From Leptospira adleri (lineage in GTDB: Bacteria > Spirochaetota > Leptospiria > Leptospirales > Leptospiraceae), in NCBI RefSeq assembly GCF_002811985.1, contig NZ_NPDU01000001.1, forward strand, positions 111,410-175,409: a stretch of 64,000 nucleotides of DNA, written 5' to 3'. Both the position numbers and the translations under genes were made by a program. Shown here one piece after another: positions 50,426-63,360 of the stretch; the first letter of the stretch is position 1; each line of letters opens with the position of its first letter. The notes beneath the pieces are model-generated. The model ran no database searches, had not been told where the DNA came from, and worked only from the letters and a program-made list of their open reading frames with translations.

Positions 50426-51256
50426 TCATTGAATCCCGAGTCTTTTTTTCAAACTGCGATTCTCTTCGATTAGATCCTTGATCTCTTTTTCGGTATAAGC
50501 GAAGAGGCGATCCTGCGCTTCGAGAATCTTATCCAGTTGTATTTCTTCAATATGAGAATAATCTAATGCTTGTTCCGTCGCTTTTTTGAAATCCAACGCG
50601 TCTTTCAATTCCTGGGTTTTCATAGAATCCAAAATTTCGGACATCTTGAGACGTTCGTGAAGAGCGAGCAATTCTTTGTTTTTGAGTTCGTTGACCCTTT
50701 CGAGGGCTTTATTGATTTCTTCGTTGTTTTTCTTTACTTTGGATTCGAATTCCAGGATGGCTTGCAGGGCTTCGTTTGCTTTGGCCGCGTCCTTGTATTC
50801 CTTCTGAGCGAGTTCGAATACTCCCTCAAAAAAACCGATATTGGTGAGACAACTGTTTCCGATTTCGTTCGCCGCGAGTTTATAGAATTCGGATTGGATC
50901 GTCCTATCCAAAATCAATCTTAGATTTCTTTGATGAACCGGATGTTCCAGAACTTCGATCTTTCCGGTTTCCGGAACGACCGCGTTGATCTTCTCAGATT
51001 CTTCCGAATAGATCATGATCAAACTGACATAAGGATGAAGTTCGAATTTACGTATGAATTCCCGAATATGATTCCATTCTTGAAAATTTACGGAGAGAAA
51101 AAAGATATGAATGTCCGCCTTCATCAAATCGATAGCGCCCAATCCGTCGAGAGAAACCTTGCTCAATTCAATATTGACGCGAGGATGTTTCCAGATCTGA
51201 ATCGGAAATTCTTTTCCTGAGGTGAGATGCCAAATGATCGCGTTTTTTTGACTCAT
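50426..51256 (-). CDS. Receiver-like protein with long coiled coil
   Basis: From ATG 51256 the protein has 276 residues. The first 115 or so resemble a response-regulator receiver fold without recognisable phosphoacceptor motifs ([23 protein letters not shown] and [16 protein letters not shown] strands). The rest is a strongly charged heptad-type coiled coil, with [23 protein letters not shown] helices to the end. An earlier in-frame ATG (51334) would overlap the LptF-like gene by 40 bases. The gene follows that gene by 38 bases and may be co-transcribed with it. Function unknown; a cytoplasmic scaffold or cell-shape role is a guess. Confidence 0.6.
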   Translation of the reverse strand: MSQKNAIIWHLTSGKEFPIQIWKHPRVNIELSKVSLDGLGAIDLMKADIHIFFLSVNFQEWNHIREFIRKFELHPYVSLIMIYSEESEKINAVVPETGKIEVLEHPVHQRNLRLILDRTIQSEFYKLAANEIGNSCLTNIGFFEGVFELAQKEYKDAAKANEALQAILEFESKVKKNNEEINKALERVNELKNKELLALHERLKMSEILDSMKTQELKDALDFKKATEQALDYSHIEEIQLDKILEAQDRLFAYTEKEIKDLIEENRSLKKRLGIQ

Positions 51257-51294
51257 CGTATTAATTCCAAAGCTAACCAGCGGATTGTCCCGGG

Positions 51295-54464
<3,170 letters not shown>

Positions 54465-54572
54465 CATAGGACTGAATTTCTGCTTGCCGGACCGGCTGTA
54501 AAGGGGTTTTCCATAGATAGGGAAATGCGTTTTGAATCGTCTAAAAAACCGTTTCCGCAAGCAAAAAAGATC

Positions 54573-55202
54573 ATGGCTGTGAATACAAAACTCGACCACT
54601 ATCAAATTCTGAATCTTTCCCGGAATTCCGACTTCGCAAAAATCGAATCCGCATATCGGGAATTTTTAGAAACCTTGGAAGCCGAACCCTGGAATCCTTC
54701 CTTGGAATTGGATCGAGAAGAAGGAACCCGCGCCTACATCGTTCTGAGTTCCCCCAAAACAAGAGAAGAATACGACAAGACTTTGGACTATGAATTTCTG
54801 CTTTTAGACACGACCAAGGTTCCGGAAGAATTCGAATCCTTTTATAAAGTGCAAAAACTTACGGAAGGAGAAGAAACCAGAGAATTCTATTCTCGTTTTT
54901 TGGAATTCAAAAAGGATTTGGAAAATACGCTTCGAAATCTAAGAGTCACCGTTCTATTCTTCTTAAGCGCCTTTTCCCTTCTTACGATTTTCGCGCTTTC
55001 CATGGCACTTGCGCAGAAAAATGGTTTTCTCTCTCCGAGCGCCGAGTTGTTTTACAGAAAGTGGGGAATTCTTTGTTCCGCAGTATTTATCTTTTCAGGA
55101 TATGCGGTCTTTCGGAAAGTCGTAGCTTCTAAAAAGAAAGGATCCGAGAACAACCGGGGAAGCCAAACACTTGAAGACAACAGCAAAGAAAAACGATCCT
55201 AA
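54573..55202 (+). CDS. DnaJ-like membrane protein lacking the HPD motif
   Basis: From ATG 54573 the protein has 209 residues. The first 65 resemble a J domain ([27 protein letters not shown], then [20 protein letters not shown], the usual J-domain end). The HPD tripeptide needed to stimulate Hsp70 is absent; its place reads [11 protein letters not shown]. Two membrane helices (about 130-152 and 170-190) follow. An ATG 16 codons upstream is an alternative start. It is divergent from miaB and overlaps the next gene by 32 bases. It could be a membrane protein with a pseudo-J domain; Hsp70 activation is unlikely. Confidence 0.65.
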   Translation: MAVNTKLDHYQILNLSRNSDFAKIESAYREFLETLEAEPWNPSLELDREEGTRAYIVLSSPKTREEYDKTLDYEFLLLDTTKVPEEFESFYKVQKLTEGEETREFYSRFLEFKKDLENTLRNLRVTVLFFLSAFSLLTIFALSMALAQKNGFLSPSAELFYRKWGILCSAVFIFSGYAVFRKVVASKKKGSENNRGSQTLEDNSKEKRS

Positions 55203-55815
55203 ACATCTCGCAGAAGACGAAATCTCCTATTACTATTCCCTACTCCAAGAAGAACTTACGACCTTCGATTGCGGAGAATTGTGCAAACCGGACAACGACG
55301 GAATTCCTTTCTGTTGCATCGCAGATAACGCAGTTCCGACCTTGTATCGTTCCGAATTCTCCATGTTAAAAAAGAGAACGGACCTCTGGAAAATTTGGAA
55401 ACCGGAAACCGCGGAAGACAAGAAGATGCTCGCCGAATACGATTCCAAAGAAACTCTCTTTTGCGAATGCAAAGGAATCCAATTTTGTGAAAGAGACAAC
55501 CGTTCGATCAGTTGCCGGACTTTCCCTCTCGAACCCTACTTGGATACGAGAGGAGTTATGATCGGTCTCGTTTTTATGAAAGAATTCACCGGAAAATGTC
55601 CGCTCACCCTGAGAGCGAAAGACATCCGACAAGAATTCGTAGATAGTCATTTTATCTTCTGGGAAAAACTTCTCTTCCGTCTTGACAGCGAGTACGAAAC
55701 CTTTTGGAATTCTTCGAAATCCTATCGAAGATCGAGGGCCAAAACCGGAAAAGAATTTCCTATTTTTTTTCCGAGCCATCTCAAGGGAAAAGAATATCTG
55801 AAAGAATATCTCTGA
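55171..55815 (+). CDS. Cysteine-rich YkgJ-like protein
   Basis: The 214-residue protein has clusters of cysteines near 34 and 38 (FDCGELC), 48-49 (FCCIAD), 98 and 100 (FCECKG), 106 (FCERD) and 115 (SCRTFPLEP), then GKCPL near 143. This resembles YkgJ-type metal-binding proteins (zinc or iron-sulfur). The TTG start at 55171 overlaps the J-like gene by 32 bases, so expression is probably coupled. The family is poorly understood; binding of a metal is inferred from the Cys pattern. Confidence 0.62.
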   Translation: MKTTAKKNDPKHLAEDEISYYYSLLQEELTTFDCGELCKPDNDGIPFCCIADNAVPTLYRSEFSMLKKRTDLWKIWKPETAEDKKMLAEYDSKETLFCECKGIQFCERDNRSISCRTFPLEPYLDTRGVMIGLVFMKEFTGKCPLTLRAKDIRQEFVDSHFIFWEKLLFRLDSEYETFWNSSKSYRRSRAKTGKEFPIFFPSHLKGKEYLKEYL

Positions 55816-56754
55816 TTTAAAACCTTCCGCTTTTATACTTCGAAGATTTTAAAAAAGGACCAAACCGTGATCAGTTTCCTCCTTAGAAGTACGGAAAAGC
55901 GACGACCGACGGAACCTTACTTTCAAATCGAAGAATTGTAGAAATGAAGAAAAGAAACGAATCAAATCCGCGCTCATAAACAAGGCAGTCCAATAAAGGT
56001 TCTCGAAGACGCCTAACACGGATTTTACGCCGGACAAAAAAACGGAGCCTTCTCCGCGTTGTTTCCTCTAATGTCTTACCTCCGCAAATCGAACTTCAAG
56101 AATCGAATTCCAAGGCCTTCCGCAAGAAATTATTTCTTAAAGAATGGATCGAAAGAAAACGAAATCCTTACGGGCAAAGTCGAGTTATAGATCGGCAGAG
56201 GAATTCTTGGTTCCTAAGTAAGAAAATTGTTTCCCATTCTTCCGATAAAAAAGAATCTGCATTCGGCTTTGATTTTGATCTTTCGGGTTTCCAAAGGCCC
56301 GGCGGTTCCTCCTCGCTCTGCGAGGTCGGTTTAACGTTTAAAGATCGGAATCCGAGTCACCAACACCTGGTTGAAGGTTCGAATCCTTCTTTGTTCACAA
56401 GAGCAAGTAGCTCAAATGGAAAGAGCAGGCGCCTGTCACGCGAGAAGTTGGTCTCTTCGCAAAAAGACCAAAACAAAAAAAGGATAAAAGGCGTCCGGCT
56501 TTCGGATTCGTTCGAAAGCAATCGGGCGTTTGCTTTGCAGAACGGTGGATACCGATTCGAGAATTCGTTTTAGAGCCGTTTCTCATTTTTTTCGAAAGTT
56601 AAAAAAGAGAAGCCGAATTCGATTCGATGCTGCGATTCTGAAATCGTTTTCCGCATACGTTGGATGGATTCCTTTTATTCTTTTTGTGGACATTTTTTCA
56701 AACGAATTCGAAAATCACGTTAGTCTTCATTTTATATTTTAAGTCGAGGTTTGT
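55816..56754. other. Variable intergenic region with tRNA relics
   Basis: Most of these 939 bases hold no gene. A perfect hairpin CCTCGC-TCT-GCGAGG lies at 56311-56325. Halves of a tRNA-Asp-like gene lie at 56356-56444. Frames of 60-80 residues on both strands lack ribosome binding sites. The region borders the SPFH and toxin-like block and looks like a rearrangement site. Confidence 0.5.
56356..56444 (+). tRNA. tRNA-Asp(GTC)-like halves in reversed order (relic or permuted gene)
   Basis: At 56373-56389 GAAGG-TTCGAAT-CCTTC forms a perfect T arm, preceded by a five-base variable region (TGGTT) and followed by TTTGTTC, a 3' acceptor strand. After four bases (ACAA), 56401-56407 reads GAGCAAG, which pairs with TTTGTTC along all seven positions (two G-T pairs). 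Next come TA, a D arm GCTC/GAGC with GG in the loop, and the anticodon loop CTGTCAC with anticodon GTC. So the 3' half precedes the 5' half. GTCAC recurs at both outer breakpoints (56356-56360 and 56435-56439), which suggests tandem tRNA-Asp copies that lost their outer halves. The anticodon stem is imperfect. An expressed permuted tRNA is possible but less likely. Confidence 0.48.
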
Positions 56755-57867
56755 ATGAAAATCAGAAAGGATCAAAGAGGTCTTTTATTCAAAGAAGGAG
56801 AATACGTAAAATTTCTTCCTCCCGGAAAATACTTTACGTTTTTAGACAGCTACATAGAGGTTCATCATATTCTAAACCCGTTTCGTTCCAACTTCGACTT
56901 CGCTTTTTTTCGAAACGATCCGATTCTTATGAAAGAATTGGAAGTGATCGACCTAAAAGACAACGAAATTGCGCTTCACTTCGAAGATGAAAAATTCAAA
57001 TCCGTTTTGAAAACGGGAGTTCACGCTTTTTGGAAAGGAATCAAAAAGACCTCCTTCATCAAAGTCGATCTGGACAACCCTTTTGTGGAAGAAGGAATCG
57101 ATCGATCCATCTTGATGAAACAGGAAGTCAAAGATCTCGTCGCTTCTTATGCGGTGGAATCCTATCAAAAAGGTCTTCTACTGATTGAAAATTCCTTCGT
57201 AAAAACTTTAGATCCGGGAAATTATTTTTTCTGGAAAGGAACCAAATCGATTTCGGTTATCAAAGCCGACTTGAGACAACTGCAGACGGAAATTACGGGA
57301 CAAGAAATCATGTCGAAAGACAAGATTCCACTTCGACTCAATTTCGTATGTCAATACAAGATCACAGATCCGATCCAATGCCTCGTGGAGATAAAGGACT
57401 ACGAGTCGCAACTCTACATCCATTTACAATTGGTCTTAAGAGAATACGTCGGCTCATTAACGTTAGACGAAATTCTCTCCAAAAAAGAGGAGATCGGTTC
57501 TTACGTTACCGAAAAGATAAAAACATCCATGCCGAGCATGGGTCTGGAAATCATCTTTGGGGGAGTAAAGGACGTAATTTTACCCGGAGAAATCAAGGAT
57601 ATCCTCAATCAGGTTTTGATCGCCGAAAAAAAAGCCCAAGCAAACGTGATCATGAGAAGAGAGGAAACCGCTTCCACAAGAAGTTTGTTAAACACCGCGA
57701 AACTTATGGAAGAAAATGCGACCCTCTACAAACTCAAAGAACTGGAATATGTGGAAAGAATCAGCGAGAAGATCAGTCAAATCACTTTGACCGGAGGGAT
57801 TCAACTCATCGACCAGCTCAAAGGCCTTCTTCTTCCAGGCAAAGAAGACACGCAAAAAAAATCTTAA
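56755..57867 (+). CDS. SPFH/stomatin-like (slipin) protein
   Basis: The 370-residue protein has two stretches reading like SPFH-type beta domains (VKDLVASYAVESYQKGLLLIE near 125; ISVIKADLRQLQTEITGQEIMSKDKIPLRLNF split over about 165-200). The C-terminal part is a charged coiled-coil (VLIAEKKAQANVIMRREETASTRSL near 290). Slipins form oligomeric membrane scaffolds; a hydrophobic anchor is not obvious here. GAGG six bases before the ATG supports the start. It stands alone before the orphan RHS fragment. Confidence 0.83.
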   Translation: MKIRKDQRGLLFKEGEYVKFLPPGKYFTFLDSYIEVHHILNPFRSNFDFAFFRNDPILMKELEVIDLKDNEIALHFEDEKFKSVLKTGVHAFWKGIKKTSFIKVDLDNPFVEEGIDRSILMKQEVKDLVASYAVESYQKGLLLIENSFVKTLDPGNYFFWKGTKSISVIKADLRQLQTEITGQEIMSKDKIPLRLNFVCQYKITDPIQCLVEIKDYESQLYIHLQLVLREYVGSLTLDEILSKKEEIGSYVTEKIKTSMPSMGLEIIFGGVKDVILPGEIKDILNQVLIAEKKAQANVIMRREETASTRSLLNTAKLMEENATLYKLKELEYVERISEKISQITLTGGIQLIDQLKGLLLPGKEDTQKKS

Positions 57868-57891
57868 TCTCACTCAAGGCCGTAGGGATAA

Positions 57892-58116
57892 GTTTTCGGG
57901 AAATACGATTCGCAGAAGTTAGACAGAGAATCCGGGTTTTACTTTTACAACGCTCGTTACTACGATCCGGGGATCGCGAGATTTACCAGTGCGGACACGG
58001 TCATCAATGGAGAGTGGGAGACACAACGCTGGAACCGGCTCTCGTATGCGAAGGGGAATCCGATCGGGGCGAAGGATCCGACGGGGAATTTTGTATCGCT
58101 AAAATCCATACTTTAA
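57892..58116 (+). pseudogene. Orphan C-terminal tip of an RHS-family protein
   Basis: This frame opens after a TAA at 57889-57891 and stops at 58116 without a start codon. It reads LDRESGFYFYNARYYDPGIARF, then YAKGNPIGAKDPTG, the end of the RHS repeat-associated core. RHS and Tc proteins carry variable C-terminal toxin tips after this motif; here only VSLKSIL follows. The next complete gene downstream encodes a toxin-like lipoprotein, and a SpvB-type RHS relative begins at 63361. The fragment is probably a relic of an earlier copy or a displaced tip. Confidence 0.78.
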
Positions 58117-58904
58117 GGGATTTCACTTGAAACGAGACATAACCAAAATAAAAAAGCGGATCGCAAAGAACCGACCGCTTTGGCAACAAATCCTCCGCGG
58201 CTCAATATTCTAAAATCATCATACGAGTTATACTTATTCTAATTTTAGAATATTCCAAATATTTAATTATCTCATACAAGCGCCAAATGATGATCCGCAC
58301 AAAGGCTTCGAAAAGTATATAAAATTTATATAATGCACCGAAATATCGCCCCGAACGCTTACTTGGGCCAATATCCACAAAGAAAAATCAAATTCGCCTT
58401 TTCCAATTCGCCTCCCTTTGTATAAAGAGTTCGACCTCAAACCTCATCCAGATATCAAAAAACCAATAATTTATAATTCAGAAAACGCTTTTGTGAGAAA
58501 CCTCTCTTTGACTTGGATAAAATTTTGATCGCAAAACTGAAAATGGAATCAAAAAGGAATCTATCTTTAAAATTTCAAATTTTACAAGAAAGCAGGATAT
58601 AACTCAAGGAAGCTATATCCGCTCTAAGTTTTCATCATTGATTCAATCTTTAATACGACTTCGTTTAATAAAACCGACTTCATGTTTAATAAAATTTATT
58701 TTGAAGTAAGATTTGAGATTGGCACAAAACTCTTCATTTTTTTCATAGTCAAACTGAAACTTTAATATTTTAAGAACTCTGTGTCTATTCTTTGAAATTG
58801 CTTAGGTAGATTGGATAAATTCGTATTTAAGGCGAATAACGCACATAATTCTTAAACGAAGAAAATAATTTTCAAAGTTAAAACACGGAGCAGGAGAAAA
58901 TATC
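58117..58904. other. A/T-rich intergenic region with a decayed minus-strand frame
   Basis: These 788 bases are clearly richer in A/T than the flanking genes. On the minus strand, about 58803 to 58643 reads as an open frame of some 50 residues (KILKFQFDYEKNEEFCANL, then KINFIKHEVGF) with no start codon; an adjacent frame continues it, as in a frameshifted gene. It could be the remnant of a small immunity-like gene. Promoter elements for the large lipoprotein gene must also lie here; its ribosome binding site AGGAG is at 58891-58895. Confidence 0.35.
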
Positions 58905-61900
58905 ATGTCGAAAGGTGACTCTATTTTTCTAAGGATCAGACTTTATCTTATTCCATTCTTATTGATCCCATTCTTAATTACTTGCGGTTGGTTTGGAAAA
59001 GATCGAGGCACCATGGAAGACGTGGATCTTGCGGCCGCCACTTGGTTAGTTGCGGAATCCGTAAAGACTCAGGTAAACAACGAAGGCGTCCCAATCAAAC
59101 CGGGACAACCTACTCCGCCGGTCACGCCGGTTAGCGGACTATTCAATCTTCCTCCCGGGAAACCGGTCGCAGCTGCGGCCTTGATGGGGACGATCGATCC
59201 CACAGGAACAACGATCGTCAACGACTTCGACGGTGACGGAATCTTAAATCAAAACGAAACGTTAAGCAACGTTTGGGTCGCGGATTACCCGCAGATTGAA
59301 ACAACAATCGCACCTCCCGTTACTTTAAAGATTCAGATCTTAAAAAATTCAAGCAATCAAAGCGATCAGATCGTAAGCGAGATCAACTCGAATGACTTTG
59401 AGGCTTCTAAGAACGAAGGTTCGGATAAAATTCACCAATCGGAATTGAACGAAAGAACGGTGCAATTCCAAGATTCATTTAGTACGGATATTGAATTCGG
59501 TCAAAGCCGCGAGGTAAGTCACAGCGCAGGATTTAACGCGGGCGCAGGCGTCGGACCGATAAGCGCCTCTTACGGCATGAATTATAGCACCTCCACAAAA
59601 GACAGTTGGCAGGGAAAGAATGCGGTTTCCGCGACTACCACTAAATGGGCGGATAGACCTTTTAAAAATAATTTAGACAAAGACGCTTGGAATCTAAAGA
59701 CAGATTCCTCAAGTACCAAGGCGAAAAAATATCGTTCGGATAAATCACAAAAAGTGAATGAAACTTCAACGGTCGAACCGAATGCCGGAGTCGTCAGAGC
59801 GGCGCTTTATATCAAAAATCTTTCCGTCAATATGCCCGTTAAAATTTCGAATATTCTTTGTTCTTTGATGTTTGAGACTCCGACCGGAGAAATAGTTCCG
59901 ATGTCTTCTTTCCGATTGAGAAACGACGACTATTCGCTCTTCGAAGTAGAGGTCTATGGCGGTAGCGATTTTGGTCCTTACGTTGTCGAATTAACAAATT
60001 TGAATACATCCGAAGTTGAAAAGGCGATTGCGGCCGGTTATACTCCTAAGATCATGATTGTCGACTATGCGATGACTCACGTTCCGGACTCCAATTATAA
60101 ATCCAATCTTCTCAATTTTTCCGGAAACAATCTAAAGATCATTGAAGAAAATGCGAAAGGAAGAACAGCGCTCGTAAAAATATATGGTCCGGGTTTTCGC
60201 GAATTACACCGAGTGACCGCCTTTGATACCCCTAACGTGACCAATCCTTGCAACACAACTTCAACGGACGTATTTTCACCCGGGGTGAGTTTAAAAAAAG
60301 CGTTGGAAAGAATTTCTTGTTCCGGAAGCAACATCACATTCAAAGATTACGTTATCGATTTTACCGAAATCGCGCCGAAACTAGGCGAATCAAGACTCTA
60401 TCTCAAAGGGGTCCAATCCGTTGGAGCTATAAGCACTACGATTCCTTGCGTAGATGAAACAAATACAGGATCGGACGGCGTAACAAGAACCGCTTGCGTT
60501 CAGAAACCGTTGAGCCAATGGACGGAAAATGAAAAAGCGACCGCTGGAGTTTGGACAATCTACTCAAGAGGAAAATACTATTCTCCGACCGAATATTGGC
60601 TAAGCTCAAATTCAATTACCAAATTTGATCCGTGGCGCGGAGCGACGTCGGCTCCCGTTGTTAAGGGTGTCGATTCTATTATCTGGGCCGGAGATAATTA
60701 CGATTTGGTTTATATTTCCATGAAGGACTTTATCCAAGCTCAACAAAAGTTCGGAACGAATCCATTGGAAACCGGACTGGAGTATCCTTTCAATACAAGA
60801 TGGGATAAACTTTCGCTTGGAAACCATCCTTACGATCCCGATACAAATTCGTTGTATTTAGGCGAAGTTGGCTTCTCGGAAAAAATTGAATTAAAAATCA
60901 GTTTGAATAAGACCCAGTATCTGACTCCCGACTTTGGAACACCGGATACTACGACTAGCAGCATCACTCAATTCTTTACAAACTTTAATTATAATCCGAA
61001 AACGACAACGGACCGTTATACGATTGAACAAGCCTCCGACTTTGAACTTAGTATGGGCTTCGGCGGATCCAGATCCGACTGGTTCCATGTAGTAAAAGAT
61101 TTAAGCAATTCGGATCCGTATAAACTGAAGAGCTGTGGAAAAACGTTAGACTACGTGAATCAAGTGTTTACGCTCTGTGTGCAGTTACCGACACTCAGCA
61201 CGACTGTTGATCCTGTGGTTAGTTTGGTGAAATTGTATCTTCGCCCTTCTCTCAACAACGCTTATAGAAATACCGTGTGGCCCCTTCACTACTCGAAAGT
61301 CCGTAAGGTGAGAGGGGAATTGGGACTGCCGGTAGCAATCGGTGATACAACCGTAAGAATCGCAAAGACTACGGGCATTCCGGAAATCGGCGACAAAATC
61401 CTTATAGACGGCGATACCAATCAATATCAAATTCAAAACATTCTTCCGCCACAGCCTGACGGATCCTTTGACGTAACGTTAGGCGCCGCCATTCAAAAGG
61501 CAAATGTCAAAACGACCCAATTGTATGTTCCTGGAAATCTAACCGCCCCGGACGTTAAACTTTCCGTCGACAATGGGTTCGTAACCGATTGGAACTCACA
61601 AGTTACTGCCGCTTTTCTTCCAACGGAATGGAACCTGACACAATATCTCCCGTTTATGACAGGCGGCAGCGCCAATTGCACTTCCACTCCCTTTCATCCA
61701 GCGGGATGCCTTGGCGTAAACCCGGATACGAATGTGATCAATTGGATGGGAATTTACAACCAAGGAGTCGCTCTCTGGAATTCCTGGTCGGACGGCGGAG
61801 ACTTCTCCAATTTTCTATACAGCGGTTTGATAAGATTGACTTCATCGACAGGCAAATCTTACAGATTAGAGAGTTCTAATACAGATTTTACCGTAAGTGC

Positions 61901-63332
61901 GGATGTGAATGCGTCTGTGTTAGGCGATGTGACGACCGTCAATTATGGAGACGTCGCTCTCTCAATCTGGAGACAAGGATCAACAATATTAGGGAGATAT
62001 CATGCAATCAGTAGCGGCCAACCCCTTGGAAACCCTTTTATGGTCAATCCAACGATTACCGTCTCAGCTAGCGGAAAATATTGGGTAAAGGCAAAGAACG
62101 GAAAAGTAGTGATAGTCTGGGAAAATGGTCAAAGTTTATTTACTTCGGTCCGAGATATCGCAACATTCGGAACGCCTGTTTCCGAACTTTCCCTTGGGAA
62201 TCGTTACACGCCATTTCCTAAAAATAACTTTGATCCAATGCTTGATATTGGAATCGGAAATAATCGGGCAATCATCGTTTGGAATGACCTAAATACGAGT
62301 ACGAGCCCTGATTCTACATTGCTTTACATTTGTGCGATCGGAAACTCTTGTCTATGGTACGACGTAAGAAATTATAGGGTCGATGGTAAAATAATCCGGT
62401 TGGACACTGGCGCTACCGTCAATTCCAGTTTTTCTATCGTTGGATATTCTACGCAGGACAACGTTTGGGACTATATTAGCCATCAGCATGATCAAGTATC
62501 CCATTATAATGTAACACTTGCAGTTGAAGTTAACGATAACAACCAAGCAGTTATTGGTTGGATATTTCAGCATCAAGATTCCGAGAATCATACAATTGGA
62601 GCTGCAGTCTATGAATTAAACAACTCGGCTTTAATTGGATCCAATCAAACTGTGATTAGTGAATCTACCCGCCCGGTTGATTCACTTCAAGTCGGAGCCA
62701 TAAATGGAAAGGGAATTATTCTTTGGCGTCGAAATGATGGATTTGTACTAGGCCGAGGAGTAAATACGATTGATGGAACTCTTATCGGAAGTAATTATTT
62801 TGAAATTGAAACGGGTGGAGTCGATCTTCTGAAATATTCAACTTCCGGCAATAATGGACTTCTGACCTATCGCAAGAATACAAAGGATATTCGTTTGAAA
62901 GCAATTGACCTTACAACAAGTCAATTATTATATCCAAGCTCGCTGAACCTTGGCGTTGCGAGTAGTGATACCAGAAAACCGGGTAACTCTGTGTTATCCG
63001 GAAACAAAATTCTTACCACTTGGGATCAGACAAACGGATCCAAAAGAACCATTTGGGGAAGAATCAGTGATATCAGCACTTTCACTGTGAATGGACCGAA
63101 AGAATTTCAGTTAAGCACGACCAACGAAGGAGTCCAATTCAATCCGATTTCGGTAGTGAATAACGGAATGGGCCTGGCTACGTGGGTTTCTCAAGACAAA
63201 ACCCAGCAAAGAATCCGCGGGGCCAAAATCGACCTCAACAACCCGGGGGCCCTTCGATACGGACTCAACAACTTCTTCGTGTCTCCTTTGATCGAAAGAG
63301 ATTATACCGTTCGCGCCAAAATCAAGTATTGA
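58905..63332 (+). CDS. Large lipoprotein resembling the pore-forming B component of binary toxins
   Basis: The 1475-residue product has a signal peptide with lipobox FLITC (Cys27). A calcium-type DFDGDGILNQNE motif (about 107-118) is followed by VADYP. Residues about 150-250 are Ser/Thr-rich and alternate polar and small residues (HSAGFNAGAGVGPISASYGM), like a membrane-inserting beta hairpin. VRAALYIKNLSVNMPVKISNIL (about 298-320) and VSLKKALERI (about 460) fall in the same order as in anthrax protective antigen and related binary toxin B proteins. The last 420 residues hold about seven repeats ending in I-x-W/T-W (for example NGKVVIVW, NNRAIIVW, NGKGIILW), probably a beta-propeller. The SpvB-type gene follows after 28 bases. 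Pore function is inferred from recall of the family, not a search. Confidence 0.68.
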   Translation: MSKGDSIFLRIRLYLIPFLLIPFLITCGWFGKDRGTMEDVDLAAATWLVAESVKTQVNNEGVPIKPGQPTPPVTPVSGLFNLPPGKPVAAAALMGTIDPTGTTIVNDFDGDGILNQNETLSNVWVADYPQIETTIAPPVTLKIQILKNSSNQSDQIVSEINSNDFEASKNEGSDKIHQSELNERTVQFQDSFSTDIEFGQSREVSHSAGFNAGAGVGPISASYGMNYSTSTKDSWQGKNAVSATTTKWADRPFKNNLDKDAWNLKTDSSSTKAKKYRSDKSQKVNETSTVEPNAGVVRAALYIKNLSVNMPVKISNILCSLMFETPTGEIVPMSSFRLRNDDYSLFEVEVYGGSDFGPYVVELTNLNTSEVEKAIAAGYTPKIMIVDYAMTHVPDSNYKSNLLNFSGNNLKIIEENAKGRTALVKIYGPGFRELHRVTAFDTPNVTNPCNTTSTDVFSPGVSLKKALERISCSGSNITFKDYVIDFTEIAPKLGESRLYLKGVQSVGAISTTIPCVDETNTGSDGVTRTACVQKPLSQWTENEKATAGVWTIYSRGKYYSPTEYWLSSNSITKFDPWRGATSAPVVKGVDSIIWAGDNYDLVYISMKDFIQAQQKFGTNPLETGLEYPFNTRWDKLSLGNHPYDPDTNSLYLGEVGFSEKIELKISLNKTQYLTPDFGTPDTTTSSITQFFTNFNYNPKTTTDRYTIEQASDFELSMGFGGSRSDWFHVVKDLSNSDPYKLKSCGKTLDYVNQVFTLCVQLPTLSTTVDPVVSLVKLYLRPSLNNAYRNTVWPLHYSKVRKVRGELGLPVAIGDTTVRIAKTTGIPEIGDKILIDGDTNQYQIQNILPPQPDGSFDVTLGAAIQKANVKTTQLYVPGNLTAPDVKLSVDNGFVTDWNSQVTAAFLPTEWNLTQYLPFMTGGSANCTSTPFHPAGCLGVNPDTNVINWMGIYNQGVALWNSWSDGGDFSNFLYSGLIRLTSSTGKSYRLESSNTDFTVSADVNASVLGDVTTVNYGDVALSIWRQGSTILGRYHAISSGQPLGNPFMVNPTITVSASGKYWVKAKNGKVVIVWENGQSLFTSVRDIATFGTPVSELSLGNRYTPFPKNNFDPMLDIGIGNNRAIIVWNDLNTSTSPDSTLLYICAIGNSCLWYDVRNYRVDGKIIRLDTGATVNSSFSIVGYSTQDNVWDYISHQHDQVSHYNVTLAVEVNDNNQAVIGWIFQHQDSENHTIGAAVYELNNSALIGSNQTVISESTRPVDSLQVGAINGKGIILWRRNDGFVLGRGVNTIDGTLIGSNYFEIETGGVDLLKYSTSGNNGLLTYRKNTKDIRLKAIDLTTSQLLYPSSLNLGVASSDTRKPGNSVLSGNKILTTWDQTNGSKRTIWGRISDISTFTVNGPKEFQLSTTNEGVQFNPISVVNNGMGLATWVSQDKTQQRIRGAKIDLNNPGALRYGLNNFFVSPLIERDYTVRAKIKY

Positions 63333-63360
63333 TCTCGCAGTAAAGAAAGAGATTCATAGA

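Noticed and set aside
57348..58130. 260-residue plus-strand frame overlapping the SPFH gene and RHS tip
   Set aside because: It is a shifted frame of the SPFH gene that continues past its end. The RHS reading in another frame is clearly the real relic.
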